The notes: generated from the sequence alone by a model not told the origin. 37,071 nucleotides of DNA from Lachnospiraceae bacterium (GCA_024691065.1 JAILOA010000227.1:1-37071); one strand, 5' to 3'. Positions 25,132 to 34,097 are shown, counted from the stretch's first letter. Program-made: numbers and translations.

Positions 25132-27132
25132 GTGAAGTTAATAGGACACTCTTTTATCAGGAAAAAGTTTTTAAAAATGCTTGTAGGCGGAACGATTTCA
25201 ATGCTTGTGGTTTCGTTGGTGCTTATGAGCGATTCAATCATAGCAGGAACAATTCTCGGAGAAGTGGCCGTAGGCGCGATAGAGATAGTGCTTCCTGTAT
25301 ATTCTTTCGCTGCATTTGTGGGACTTTTATTTTCAATAGGAATTCCGATTATTTACTCTAAGGAAATGGGTAAATCCAACAAAAAAGAGGCTGACAGGGC
25401 ATTTGGATTCGGCCTTCTTATGACAGTCGGAGTAGGAATAGTGATTTTCGCGGTTCTTATGTTCTTTGGGGATTATTATGTGGATTACTATAATCTCTCG
25501 GACGATTTGAGAGACGCAACAATACAGTATTTCTTTTGGATGAAATTTTCTGTTTTGTTTTTGCCTATATCTACATATGTGGGACAGATGGTTTTTACCG
25601 ACGGAGATGAATTTACCAGTACATTGGGGAATGTTGTAAGCGCTGTTGGAAATATTGTTCTTTCAATTGTACTTTGTAAGATAATCGGTATAACAGGAAT
25701 CGGTCTTGCTTCATTTATAGCAACTCTTGCTTCTTTGTTTATTGCTGTTACACATTTCTTCAAGAAGACAAATTCTCTGGAGTTAAATCTTTATTTTTCA
25801 AAAGAGATGTTATTCAGGGTAATAAGCTACAGTTCAATAGATTCTGCAACCTATTTGTTTTTGGCGCTTTTATCGACAACTATCAATAAATTTGTTCTTG
25901 TCTTTTTTGGACATGAATACCTGATTTTAGTTACGGTATTGGTATTTTCAAAGGAATTGCAGCTGTTCTTCGATGGTATAGGAGAAGCCATGACGCCTTT
26001 AATCAGCATTTATCTTGGCGAAAAATCATATGAGGGCGTCGCAAACATTTACAAAATTGGTTTTAAGGTCTCGATATATGAAGGAATATTTTTGAATGTT
26101 ATTCTTATACCTCTTGCCTGGGTAGTGCCTAAAATATTAGGAATAACAGGGGCGAAAATGATTAATTTGGCCATAATCGGCTTTGTTATTCTTACATTTT
26201 CGCTTACATTTTTGAGCCTGCTTTTCTATCTTACATCCTACTATTTATTAATAAAAAAGATAGTTTTCGGATTTGTGGTCAGTGGAATGAGAGATTTCCT
26301 TGTGGTTGCTCCGATGACTATAATATTTAGTTTGTTATTCGGTATATATGGAATGTTTATTGGATTTGCACTTTCGCCGGCAGTAACATATTTCCTGACG
26401 GTATTTATTGCCAAGAAGAAATATGGTGCCGATGATTATCCTTTATTCCTTAAAGACAAAAGGAAAGGTAGCACAAACTATGTATTTGAGTATCTTTTGC
26501 AGCCAAAAAGTATTTCCAATAGGTCTAATGAAATTCGTAAGGTTTTAGAACTTGAGGGGTACAGTCTCAGTGTGATCAATAAGGTTATATTGATATTTGA
26601 AGAAGTAAATATGATGATTATTGAAAGAAATAAGGAGATAAGAAAAGAAAAAAGACATTTGAAGCATATACGTGATTTAGAAGCTATCGAATCGAATGAA
26701 TCCAGGAACCAAAAGGGTTCCGGGAATTCCGGTAATGACAAAGATTCCGGCGAAGGTAAGAATGTAAGTAAATCAGAGAAGCGTTTTGATTCCACTGATA
26801 AAGTGGATGATATATATAGCGCAGATAAATTCTATGCGGGAGTAATTAACCATATCACGATAAGAAAGATGAGGGCGCTAAAGCTTAAGAATGCATATTT
26901 ACGTAAGTATAAGCGCCTTTTGGGTGAATGTTCCATAGTTATAGAGGGGGACAATCTTAAGCTTATTCTTCGTGATGACGGTGAGATTATGGATATAACA
27001 CAAACCGATCAAATAGGTTCATTCAGAGATTATTTTGTTACCAACCTTTTGGAAATGGATGGAATTAACAAGATTTATATGATGACCATGAGTTACAATC
27101 GTAACATTTTTAATATAAGTTTGTCAGAGTAG
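25132..27132 (+). CDS. MATE-family transporter fused to a degenerate GHKL ATPase-like domain
   Basis: The 666-residue product begins at a GTG after GGAGGG. Residues about 10-445 form a MATE-type transporter with about 12 hydrophobic spans; the first contains VVSLVLMSDSIIAG, typical of the family. Residues 450-666 are cytoplasmic and resemble RsbW/SpoIIAB-type ATPases: LSVINKVILIFEEVN matches the N-box helix, and LKLILRDDGEIMDIT matches the G1 box. A charged insertion of about 60 residues lies between them (Lys/Glu, then Ser/Gly/Asn/Asp). The N-box Asn is not in the canonical place and no G2 glycine-rich loop is visible, so ATP use is doubtful. The domain may sense or bind a partner-switching protein. 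Substrate is unknown. Confidence 0.88.
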   Translation: MKLIGHSFIRKKFLKMLVGGTISMLVVSLVLMSDSIIAGTILGEVAVGAIEIVLPVYSFAAFVGLLFSIGIPIIYSKEMGKSNKKEADRAFGFGLLMTVGVGIVIFAVLMFFGDYYVDYYNLSDDLRDATIQYFFWMKFSVLFLPISTYVGQMVFTDGDEFTSTLGNVVSAVGNIVLSIVLCKIIGITGIGLASFIATLASLFIAVTHFFKKTNSLELNLYFSKEMLFRVISYSSIDSATYLFLALLSTTINKFVLVFFGHEYLILVTVLVFSKELQLFFDGIGEAMTPLISIYLGEKSYEGVANIYKIGFKVSIYEGIFLNVILIPLAWVVPKILGITGAKMINLAIIGFVILTFSLTFLSLLFYLTSYYLLIKKIVFGFVVSGMRDFLVVAPMTIIFSLLFGIYGMFIGFALSPAVTYFLTVFIAKKKYGADDYPLFLKDKRKGSTNYVFEYLLQPKSISNRSNEIRKVLELEGYSLSVINKVILIFEEVNMMIIERNKEIRKEKRHLKHIRDLEAIESNESRNQKGSGNSGNDKDSGEGKNVSKSEKRFDSTDKVDDIYSADKFYAGVINHITIRKMRALKLKNAYLRKYKRLLGECSIVIEGDNLKLILRDDGEIMDITQTDQIGSFRDYFVTNLLEMDGINKIYMMTMSYNRNIFNISLSE

Positions 27133-27202
27133 GTGACAACGGGGATAGGACAGGATGTGAAACAGGTCCAAAATAATTGTAATGGAAAGAGAGGTGATTA
27201 AA

Positions 27203-27586
27203 ATGCCAATTAATTTTAATCAGGAATCGGTGTTTAATTTAAAACCAATTGAAACCGAGGATGTCAGGGAAGAAGTTTTCGGTCTTCTGTTGGATGATGA
27301 AAAAATAATCTATGCATTTAAAACAATTCGTGACCAAATTATTTTTACAAACAAGAGAATTATTTCCGTGGATGTAATAGGATTAACAGGTTTAAAGAAA
27401 AATTTTGCTACTCTTCCGTATTCGAAGGTCCAATTTTTTGAAATAAAAACTCCCGGTTTTATGGAAATAATACCGGATGCCGAGCTTTCGCTTACATTTA
27501 CCAACGGCTTTACGGCCAAGTTTGAATTTAAGGGGAATGTTGATATAGGAATGATAGGAAGACTGCTTTCGGAGTATGTTTTGTAG
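27203..27586 (+). CDS. Bacterial PH-domain protein (bPH_1 type)
   Basis: The 127-residue product matches the bacterial pleckstrin-homology family formerly called DUF1696: LLLDDEKIIYAFKTIRDQII, FTNKRIISVDVIGLTG, LPYSKVQFFEIKTPG and DAELSLTF. The ATG at 27203 is preceded by AGAGAGGTGATT, making it more likely than the ATG at 27182. Function is not established for most members. The family usually acts in the cytoplasm, sometimes in membrane-stress settings. It begins 70 bases after the MATE gene. Confidence 0.9.
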   Translation: MPINFNQESVFNLKPIETEDVREEVFGLLLDDEKIIYAFKTIRDQIIFTNKRIISVDVIGLTGLKKNFATLPYSKVQFFEIKTPGFMEIIPDAELSLTFTNGFTAKFEFKGNVDIGMIGRLLSEYVL

Positions 27587-27691
27587 GATTTTCCGGATAT
27601 TGTTTTCAAAATGTATATTGCTGGTTTTGTAGAATAATGCTTTTGGAGCGGCATATAGTGCCTGTCGGTTAATGTTTTCGGAGTATGTTTT
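27567..27691 (+). repeat. Sixteen-base exact repeat at the 3' end of the PH gene
   Basis: TTTCGGAGTATGTTTT at 27567-27582, in the last codons of the PH-domain gene, recurs at 27676-27691, 109 bases downstream in non-coding sequence. GCATATAG also occurs twice between 27640 and 27710. This looks like a decayed local duplication. Confidence 0.6.
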
Positions 27692-27734
27692 ACAGGGCAT
27701 ATAGAAAAATGCTTCAAAGCCTATTTCGTGAAAT

Positions 27735-27788
27735 CAATATACATTTACAAAATTGTATATTGAAAAAAATCAGAAAATAAGCTATATT
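27735..27788 (+). promoter_or_regulatory. ridA promoter with a palindromic operator
   Basis: TTGAAA at 27760-27765 is 17 bases from TATATT at 27783-27788, a good housekeeping promoter. A perfect 9-base inverted repeat, CAATATACA at 27735-27743 and TGTATATTG at 27754-27762, overlaps the -35 box, so a dimeric repressor could block it. The rest of the 319-base gap upstream of ridA holds the repeat described above and a 115-base leader. Confidence 0.6.
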
Positions 27789-27905
27789 AAATGCACCTAA
27801 AGATAAGTAAAAGAGGCATTAAAGTAATTAAAGTTATTAAAGCCAATAAATGAGCCGCATACGGTTCATTTAAATATATTTAAATCAGTAAGGAGAATTA
27901 ATAAT

Positions 27906-28283
27906 ATGAAGAATGTAATCAGTACAGATAAGGCTCCGGCAGCAATCGGTCCTTATTCACAGGCAATTGAAGTAAACGGAATGGTATTTACATCAGGTGT
28001 AATTCCTGTAGATCCTGCAACAAATGAGCTTGTTCAGGGCGATGCAAAGACACAGGCAAATCAGGCTATTCTCAACTTAAAGAACCTTTTAGAGGCAGCC
28101 GGAACATCTATGAAAAATGTAGTGAAGACCGTTGTATTTATTTCTGATATGAACGAATTCGGAAATATCAATGAAGTATATGCAGAGTACTTTGAGGAGC
28201 CGTTCCCGGCACGTTCATGTGTACAGGTTGCACGTCTTCCTAAGGATGTTGCAATCGAGATCGAAGCAATTGCAACCAAATAA
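27906..28283 (+). CDS. ridA: RidA-family 2-iminobutanoate/2-iminopropanoate deaminase
   Basis: The 125-residue product is a standard-length RidA/YjgF protein. It has IGPYSQAIEVNGMVFTSG near 14-31, and FPARSCVQVARLP near 100-112 with the conserved R103, plus E118 or E120 in the final strand. RidA enzymes hydrolyse reactive enamine or imine intermediates made by PLP-dependent enzymes, acting as trimers in the cytoplasm. A TAAGGAG site precedes the ATG. The gene has its own promoter with a palindromic operator and an intergenic hairpin follows, so it is probably monocistronic. Confidence 0.96.
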   Translation: MKNVISTDKAPAAIGPYSQAIEVNGMVFTSGVIPVDPATNELVQGDAKTQANQAILNLKNLLEAAGTSMKNVVKTVVFISDMNEFGNINEVYAEYFEEPFPARSCVQVARLPKDVAIEIEAIATK

Positions 28284-28327
28284 TACATTTTTGGGATAAT
28301 TAAACATTTTGGGATAATGAATTGTCA

Positions 28328-28364
28328 GTGCATAGGCTTACTTTATTTAAGCAGGTCTATGCAC
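28328..28364. other. Intergenic hairpin between ridA and sppA
   Basis: GTGCATAG and CTATGCAC form an eight-base outer stem, and CTTA and TAAG may pair inside. There is no long T-run after it, so it is at best a weak terminator. A short direct repeat, ACATTTT(T)GGGATAAT, occurs twice just before it (28285-28318). Confidence 0.5.
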
Positions 28365-28394
28365 ATAAATTTTATATGAATTGAGGAGAAAATG

Positions 28395-29426
28395 ATGAAT
28401 AAAAAGCAGATAACAGGTATGATTATAGCTGCTGTAATTATTATCGTTACAGGAATAACCGGTATTGCTTCAAATGTTATATCTGAAAAATTCAAGGAAT
28501 CAGCGGCTAAGAAAGAGGAACAAACTACCGATATGTTTAGTTCGCTTTTGGACAGCGGAGAGGTTGATATCGACGCTCCGGATGGACCTTATATAGGCAG
28601 ACTTGATATAATAGGAACAATTCAGGGTTCTACTTCGGATACGCTTGCAACGGGAGACACAAGCACATACAACCATAATGTTCTTATGAAATTTGTGGAT
28701 GAAATGGAGAAAGATTCTAATAATAAGGGGATTCTTCTTTATGTAGACAGTCCGGGTGGAACAGTTTATCACAGTGATGAACTTTACCTTAAATTGATGG
28801 AATATAAGGAAAAAACAAAGCGTCCTATCTATGCTTATTTTGTGACGGAAGCCTGTTCCGGAGGATATTATATTTCCATGGCAGCAGATAAAATATATGC
28901 AAACAGGAACTGTATGACCGGTTCTATCGGTGTTATTATGTCAATGTATAATTACAGCGAGTTATTTAAGAAGGTCGGTGTCGAGGAAATCGATATTACA
29001 AGCGGTGCAAATAAAGCGATGGGATCCGGCGGTCTGGAGATGACAGAAGAGCAGAAGGAAATATTGCAAAGCATGGTAGATGAAGCTTATGATCAATTTA
29101 CAGGAATAGTAAGCGAAGGACGTAATATGGATATCAATACAGTCAAAAAGCTTGCGGATGGTAGGATTTATACCGCATTGCAGGCAAAGGAAAATAATCT
29201 CATTGATGAAATTGGATCATTAGACGATTTAAAGGCTGCTTTAGAAGAGGCTGACGGAGTAGGAAAGGGAGTTGAATATTATAAACCGGAGGGCGATACA
29301 TTTTCCGATATATTCTCATCTATTCTTGGAGAAATTCAAAATATAACCAAAAAGTCTGACGTACAAATAGTTCAAGAGTTAATAAATAATCCTACGGATG
29401 GAGTATTAATGTATTATGCAAAATAA
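28395..29426 (+). CDS. sppA: Signal peptide peptidase SppA (S49 family)
   Basis: The 343-residue product is close to Bacillus-type SppA. It has one N-terminal membrane span at about 8-28 and an extracytoplasmic serine protease domain. Serine S155 in EACSGGYY and lysine K207 in SGANKAMGSGG are the expected Ser-Lys dyad, 52 residues apart. The enzyme degrades signal peptides left in the membrane. I chose the second ATG at 28395, with GAGGAG 6 bases upstream, over the ATG at 28392. It overlaps the RDD gene by 11 bases, so the two are an operon. Confidence 0.95.
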   Translation: MNKKQITGMIIAAVIIIVTGITGIASNVISEKFKESAAKKEEQTTDMFSSLLDSGEVDIDAPDGPYIGRLDIIGTIQGSTSDTLATGDTSTYNHNVLMKFVDEMEKDSNNKGILLYVDSPGGTVYHSDELYLKLMEYKEKTKRPIYAYFVTEACSGGYYISMAADKIYANRNCMTGSIGVIMSMYNYSELFKKVGVEEIDITSGANKAMGSGGLEMTEEQKEILQSMVDEAYDQFTGIVSEGRNMDINTVKKLADGRIYTALQAKENNLIDEIGSLDDLKAALEEADGVGKGVEYYKPEGDTFSDIFSSILGEIQNITKKSDVQIVQELINNPTDGVLMYYAK

Positions 29427-30894
29427 TTTTGAGAAGGTATATGCAGGTTTTTTTGTCAGACTGGCTGCATATACAATAGATAGTTTAATAATGTTTGTTA
29501 TACTTTTTACATTTCGATTTGCCAGATTTGTAGCAAAATTTTCAAATCCGGACAGCTTATATGTAAAAGATTTAGTATTTAAATATTCTTTAAGTGATTT
29601 GATAATTATTGGCATTACGCTGATTTACTTTGTGCTTATGACCTATTTTTGCGGAGGTACAATAGGGAAAATGCTTCTGAAAATCAAGGTTGTAAGTAAG
29701 GAGGACAGAAGGCCTACATTTGTTGAGATTCTTTACAGGGAAAGCGTTGGGAAATTTTTGTCTTCTGTGATTTTTTATATCGGTTATCTTATGATGGGTG
29801 CAAGCGATGAAAAGAAGGCGCTTCACGATATTATGAGCGATACCAGAGTTATATATGTGCATATGGATCATGCTTACAGAAGAAAGATTAACGGTATGCC
29901 GGATGGCCCGGAACTCTTTTATTCCAAGGTAAGATATAATACCGGATTTGCGGGCGGAGAACCAATCCAAACACCGGTTAATGCAGATAATCAAAATGTA
30001 GCGATGCCAAACGGCCCGATGCCTGGAGCACCGATGCAGAATGACCCGATGCCAAACGGCCCGATGCCAAATGGTCCGATGCCTGGAGCACCGATGCAGA
30101 ATGGCCCGATGCCAAACGGCCCGATGCCTGGAGCACCGATGCCAAACGGCCCGATGCCTGGAGCACCAATGCAGAATGGTCCGATGCCTGGAGCACCGAT
30201 GCAGAATGGTCCGATGCAGAATGGTCCGATGCCAAATGGTCCGATGTCTGGAGCACCGATGCAGAATGGCCCGATGCCAAACGGCCCGATGCCAAATGGC
30301 TCGATGCCAAACGGCCCGATGCCTGGAGCACCGATGCAGAATGGCCCGATGTCAAACGGCCCGATGCCTGGAGCACCGATGCAGAATGGTCCGATGCCAA
30401 ATGACCCGATGTCTGGAGCACCGATGCAGAATGGCCCGATGCCTGGAGCACCGATGCAGAATGGCCCGATGCAGAATGGCCCGATGCAGAATACTTCTAA
30501 CGGATTCGACAGGTCCGAGCCTGAGTTCCGGGATATAGGTTCAGCTACGCAGGGACGCTTTGATAATACAGAATTCCAGAGCATAGAAAATGCAAAAATA
30601 GATGACAATATATATACTGATTACAGCAGTGAATTTAAGCCTGTAAATAAAATCGATGAAAATGTTTCAAATGAAACAATGCCGATTAATACTAATGCTG
30701 CCATGCCTTATAATCCAAACGGAATGGTAGGAAAAAGTAATTTTGATGAGAGTTTCTTCACCACCGAGAAGGAATTTACAGACAACGGTAATGTCAATAA
30801 AGTCATTTCCGAAACCGTTCCGGAAGGTGATAACGGCTCATTTGACGCAGCAAATAATATTCAGACAAATTCAATGGATAATGATGATTTATAA
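29416..30894 (+). CDS. RDD-family membrane protein with a Met/Pro/Asn/Gly repeat domain
   Basis: The 492-residue product has an RDD domain at about 8-150. AYTIDSLIMF places the conserved Arg/Asp region in the first span, and further spans follow near 55-75 and 112-130. The domain ends near HDIMSDTRVIYV. Residues about 197-358 are made of five-residue units of the form M-P/Q/S-N/G-G/A-P, with about 30 repeats; MPGAP and MQNGP alternate. The rest is Asn/Asp-rich and probably disordered. RDD proteins occur in a wide range of roles, including some ion transport, so the function is open. The repeat region is presumably cytoplasmic or surface-exposed depending on topology, which I cannot fix. Confidence 0.9.
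   Translation: MQNNFEKVYAGFFVRLAAYTIDSLIMFVILFTFRFARFVAKFSNPDSLYVKDLVFKYSLSDLIIIGITLIYFVLMTYFCGGTIGKMLLKIKVVSKEDRRPTFVEILYRESVGKFLSSVIFYIGYLMMGASDEKKALHDIMSDTRVIYVHMDHAYRRKINGMPDGPELFYSKVRYNTGFAGGEPIQTPVNADNQNVAMPNGPMPGAPMQNDPMPNGPMPNGPMPGAPMQNGPMPNGPMPGAPMPNGPMPGAPMQNGPMPGAPMQNGPMQNGPMPNGPMSGAPMQNGPMPNGPMPNGSMPNGPMPGAPMQNGPMSNGPMPGAPMQNGPMPNDPMSGAPMQNGPMPGAPMQNGPMQNGPMQNTSNGFDRSEPEFRDIGSATQGRFDNTEFQSIENAKIDDNIYTDYSSEFKPVNKIDENVSNETMPINTNAAMPYNPNGMVGKSNFDESFFTTEKEFTDNGNVNKVISETVPEGDNGSFDAANNIQTNSMDNDDL
30004..30490 (+). repeat. Fifteen-base codon repeats encoding Met-Pro-rich units
   Basis: About 32 near-identical 15-base units such as ATGCCAAACGGCCCG, ATGCCTGGAGCACCG and ATGCAGAATGGCCCG are arranged head to tail with higher-order groups. 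Third-base changes (GGC/GGT, CCG/CCA) are few, so expansion is recent. This is a likely length polymorphism. Confidence 0.95.
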
Positions 30895-31043
30895 AACAGT
30901 ATAATTCAAGGTTTGCTCCCGGGATTTGGCCCGGAGTATTGATTTCGGTGTGTATGTACATTTGGATTGCAGAAGGGCAAATATCCGGTGATTCGATTAC
31001 CGGGGAGTTCACATAAAGCGAATACATTTAACGGAGTGATAGT

Positions 31044-31814
31044 ATGGATGGTCTTATAAAAGCAAATGGTGTTGTATTAATCGCATCACCATATAAAGAG
31101 TACGATACAAGATTAGAAATACTAACTGAAAAAATAGGGCGGATTTCCGCCTTTGCAAGGGGAAGTAGGCGGCCGAACAGTTCAATTTCGGCCGCTTGTC
31201 TCCCTTTTACTTTTGCGACCTTTGATTTATATGGAGGAAAAAGTGCATACAATGTACACGGCGCACAAATAACGAGACATTTTGAAGAACTAGCTTACGA
31301 TATGGATGCAATGATCTACGCATCTTATTTTTCGGAGCTTTTAAGATATTATACCAGAGAAAATATACCGGCAGAACGTGAAATAAAACTCTTATTCCTA
31401 TCCTACAGTGCATTGGCAAAGAAGGTTCTGCCACCGGCCCTAATAAGAATCATATTTGAAATGCGTCTTATGTTAATTGAAGGAGAGGCAATTGAGCTTT
31501 CTCATTGTGTAGGATGCGGTAAAAGCAGCCCGGAGACCAAATTGAACACGGTAATATTCAGGCAGGGCGGCCTCTTATGCGAAGAATGCATGGCAAAGAT
31601 AAATCCTGAAGAGCTTGCGAGAAATATTAAATTCACATTGAGTACGGATGCTCTCTACACGCTGCAGTATATATTGAGTGCCCAGCCGCAGAAATTATTT
31701 GCCTTTAATGTAAAGGAACCGGTAATACATGAATTGAAACTATTTATGGAGAAGTATTTTAAGGTATTTGTGAATCATGAATTCAAATCCCTGAAAATGC
31801 TCGAAACATTCTAA
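31044..31814 (+). CDS. recO: DNA repair protein RecO
   Basis: The 256-residue product has the RecO layout. It opens with an OB-fold (GVVLIASPYKEYDTRLEIL and ISAFARGSRRPNS), followed by a helical domain with a four-cysteine zinc site at C155, C158, C179 and C182 (CVGC ... CEEC). RecO helps load RecA onto single-stranded DNA with RecR and anneals strands. The length is normal. A CGGAGTGA site precedes the ATG, and a terminator overlaps the stop. Confidence 0.96.
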   Translation: MDGLIKANGVVLIASPYKEYDTRLEILTEKIGRISAFARGSRRPNSSISAACLPFTFATFDLYGGKSAYNVHGAQITRHFEELAYDMDAMIYASYFSELLRYYTRENIPAEREIKLLFLSYSALAKKVLPPALIRIIFEMRLMLIEGEAIELSHCVGCGKSSPETKLNTVIFRQGGLLCEECMAKINPEELARNIKFTLSTDALYTLQYILSAQPQKLFAFNVKEPVIHELKLFMEKYFKVFVNHEFKSLKMLETF

Positions 31815-31835
31815 AAGCCCTGAGGGGCTTTTTTT
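31813..31835 (+). terminator. Rho-independent terminator overlapping the recO stop
   Basis: AAAAGCCC and GGGCTTTT pair around a TGAG loop and are followed by more T. The left arm starts inside the TAA stop of recO. Confidence 0.9.
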
Positions 31836-31841
31836 ACATCA

Positions 31842-31876
31842 CAAGAAATCTAAAGGCTAAGGCCTTTGATTTCTTG
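31842..31876. other. Long hairpin after the recO terminator
   Basis: CAAGAAATC-T-AAAGGC pairs with GCCTTTGATTTCTTG in a 15-pair stem with one bulged base and a TAAG loop. A short T-rich stretch follows. It may be a second terminator or a small-RNA structure. Confidence 0.6.
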
Positions 31877-31953
31877 TTTCTGTAAAAAAGCCGGGAATAG
31901 CAATGGAAATATTCACAAAATCTTCATTTTTTTTATAAAACCCCAATAAAAGC

Positions 31954-31982
31954 TTGCATTATTGAATTAATTTTGTTACAAT
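31954..31982 (+). promoter_or_regulatory. Housekeeping-type promoter for the CHAP-GH5 gene
   Basis: TTGCAT at 31954-31959 and TACAAT at 31977-31982 are 17 bases apart, a strong sigma-A-type match. The untranslated leader is about 155 bases. Confidence 0.75.
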
Positions 31983-32064
31983 AGGGTTACGTTTAGGCTC
32001 ATTGCAAGACACTTAAGCGTTATGTAACAGGTGATTGTATTATTTTTATTGAATTTTTTTAAAC

Positions 32065-32088
32065 ATAATTATGGGGATAATTATGGGG
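32065..32088 (+). repeat. Twelve-base tandem duplication in the CHAP-GH5 leader
   Basis: ATAATTATGGGG occurs twice back to back (32065-32076 and 32077-32088). It could be a binding site or simple slippage. Confidence 0.6.
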
Positions 32089-32144
32089 GATTAGGTAACT
32101 TTAAGGCTTTGCACAATGACACTTTAAACAGGGGGAATTAAACA

Positions 32145-34097
32145 TTGAAACGAAGAGAAAGGTTCACATCAGCAAAATTATTTTTACTGATATTAGCATT
32201 TTCTTGTTGTTCATTTGCACTGAAGGCTAATCAGGCACAGGCAGTAACAAGGGCGGACATCATATCCGTAGCAACTGCAGAGCTTGGTTACAAGGAAAAG
32301 GCTTCAAACAGCCAGTTGGATTCAAAGGAAGCCAATGCAGGTTCAGCGAACTATACCAAATATGAACGTGATTTGGGAGTTCCAAACGGACAAGCTTGGT
32401 GTGCATTTTTCTTATGGTGGTGTTACCAGGAGGCTGGAGTACCAACAGATGCATATCCAAAGTCAGGAGCAGTTTATACATGTGCACAGTGGCATATGTC
32501 AAACGGCACATGGCATTACAGAAATTCAGGATATGTACCTAAAGCCGGTGACAGCATCGTATTAGGTAGTTTGACAACACATATCGGCATGGTAGAATAT
32601 GTCGATTCAGTAAACAAAAAGGTTTGCACAATTGAAGGAAACAGTAGTGGTATGGTAACCCGTAGATCATACGATTTATCATCCACACACGTAGTTGGTT
32701 ATTGTACAATTGATTTAGAAGATGGAGATTTAAGCAGTACTGCTTCATCAACTGCAGTAGAGGCAACACCTACTGCCACACCGGATCCTGCTAATCCGGG
32801 ATGGCCATATGAAATTCCTACCAAGACTCTTAAGAAGGGTTCAGTCGGAGAAGATGTAAAGTGGGTTCAGTACTTTATGAATTCATGCTTCAGCGATGCA
32901 CTTTCCGTAGACGGAGATTTTGGTAAGATTACAGCAGCTTCCGTAAAGGTATTTAAGAAGGCATATGGCTTTAATTCAGCAAATGCAACTGTAGGAACCA
33001 AAGTATCAGGTAAGATGCTTGAGGTATGGAATTATTTTAAAGAAAATGGCAAGGTGCCGAATGTAACATCTACTTCATCGGATGATTCGGATTCGAATAC
33101 AAAAACGGCAAACGAGTCATTGACAAATAAGAAAAGCGATTATTTATCTTCCAAATTGAAAAACATGGCTTATTCCAAGACACCTTATGGACAGCATGGT
33201 TCATTAAAGGTTTGGGGCAACAAAGTAGTAGATAGGAATGGTATGGCATTCCAGCTCAAGGGTGTATCAAGTTATGGTATCAATTGGGAAGCAGGTTCTA
33301 ATTATGTAAGTGATGCCGTAGTTCATGAGCTCCGTGATAAGTGGGGCGCTAACTGCTTTAGAATTGCAATGTACACAGAGAACGAGAATGGTTACTGTGC
33401 TACGGATGTTGCAAGTCAGAAGAGGATGCTTAAGACTATTGATAAAGGCGTCAAGGCAGCCAAGAAGTACGGAATGTATGTAATTATTGACTGGCATACA
33501 CTTAGTGATGGTTCACCACTTAAGCATGTAAATGATGCACTCGGATTCTTTAATACAGTATCCAGAAAGTATGCCAAGTATGGTAATGTAATTTATGAAA
33601 TTTGCAATGAGCCAAATAATGATTCAAGTTGGGCGCAGGTTAAGAAGTATGCAAACAGAGTTATTCCTGTAATCAGAAACAATAACAAGGATGCACTTGT
33701 TATTTGCGGAACACCGGAGTGGTGTCAGGATGTAGACATAGTTGCAAGATCACCATTAAAGTATGGTAATGTAGTTTATTCGGTACATTTCTTCGCAGCT
33801 ACTCACGGTAATTATCATAGGAATAAGGTTAAGGTTGCATATAAGAAGAAGCTCCCTATGATTTGTTCACAGTGCAGCGCATGCGAGTCAAGCGGTAATG
33901 GTAAGCTTGATAAGGATTCAGCTAATAAGTGGATGAAGCTTCTTAACAAATGCGGAATTGGTTATTGTGTATGGAGTCTTAGTAATGGTGCCGATACTCC
34001 GTCACTGTTAAACAGTTCATGTACCAAGATTACTGATTTTGAGGCATCCGATTTATCCAGTATGGGACTTTGGACAGTAGAGCAACTTTCAAAATAA
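32145..34097 (+). CDS. Secreted CHAP + peptidoglycan-binding + GH5-like protein with altered nucleophile
   Basis: The 650-residue product starts at TTG, with AGGGGG upstream, and has a signal peptide to about residue 32 (LFLLILAFSCCSFALKANQAQA). A CHAP-type amidase domain spans about 36-190, with C86 in AWCAFF and H146 in THIGMVEYV. A peptidoglycan-binding helical domain spans about 225-290 (KGSVGEDVKWVQ ... VDGDFG). A GH5 cellulase-like domain spans about 345-645, with FRIAMY, IIDWHT, acid/base E489 in CNEPN and SVHFFAATH. Where GH5_2 enzymes have the nucleophile in TEWGTS, this has SQCSAC, so Gln576 replaces Glu without any gap. Retaining glycosidase activity is therefore doubtful. E581 lies 5 residues later and is less likely to substitute. 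The protein probably acts on or binds the cell wall or beta-glucans. Confidence 0.9.
   Translation: MKRRERFTSAKLFLLILAFSCCSFALKANQAQAVTRADIISVATAELGYKEKASNSQLDSKEANAGSANYTKYERDLGVPNGQAWCAFFLWWCYQEAGVPTDAYPKSGAVYTCAQWHMSNGTWHYRNSGYVPKAGDSIVLGSLTTHIGMVEYVDSVNKKVCTIEGNSSGMVTRRSYDLSSTHVVGYCTIDLEDGDLSSTASSTAVEATPTATPDPANPGWPYEIPTKTLKKGSVGEDVKWVQYFMNSCFSDALSVDGDFGKITAASVKVFKKAYGFNSANATVGTKVSGKMLEVWNYFKENGKVPNVTSTSSDDSDSNTKTANESLTNKKSDYLSSKLKNMAYSKTPYGQHGSLKVWGNKVVDRNGMAFQLKGVSSYGINWEAGSNYVSDAVVHELRDKWGANCFRIAMYTENENGYCATDVASQKRMLKTIDKGVKAAKKYGMYVIIDWHTLSDGSPLKHVNDALGFFNTVSRKYAKYGNVIYEICNEPNNDSSWAQVKKYANRVIPVIRNNNKDALVICGTPEWCQDVDIVARSPLKYGNVVYSVHFFAATHGNYHRNKVKVAYKKKLPMICSQCSACESSGNGKLDKDSANKWMKLLNKCGIGYCVWSLSNGADTPSLLNSSCTKITDFEASDLSSMGLWTVEQLSK

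Noticed and set aside
29978..30608. Other-frame repeat ORFs across the RDD repeat tract
   Set aside because: Fifteen-base repeats with no stops are open in several frames. Only the frame joined to the RDD domain has a membrane domain and a start.
19117..30740. Shared NGMVGK peptide in the 208-residue protein and RDD protein
   Set aside because: Six residues in common with no surrounding similarity are most likely chance.
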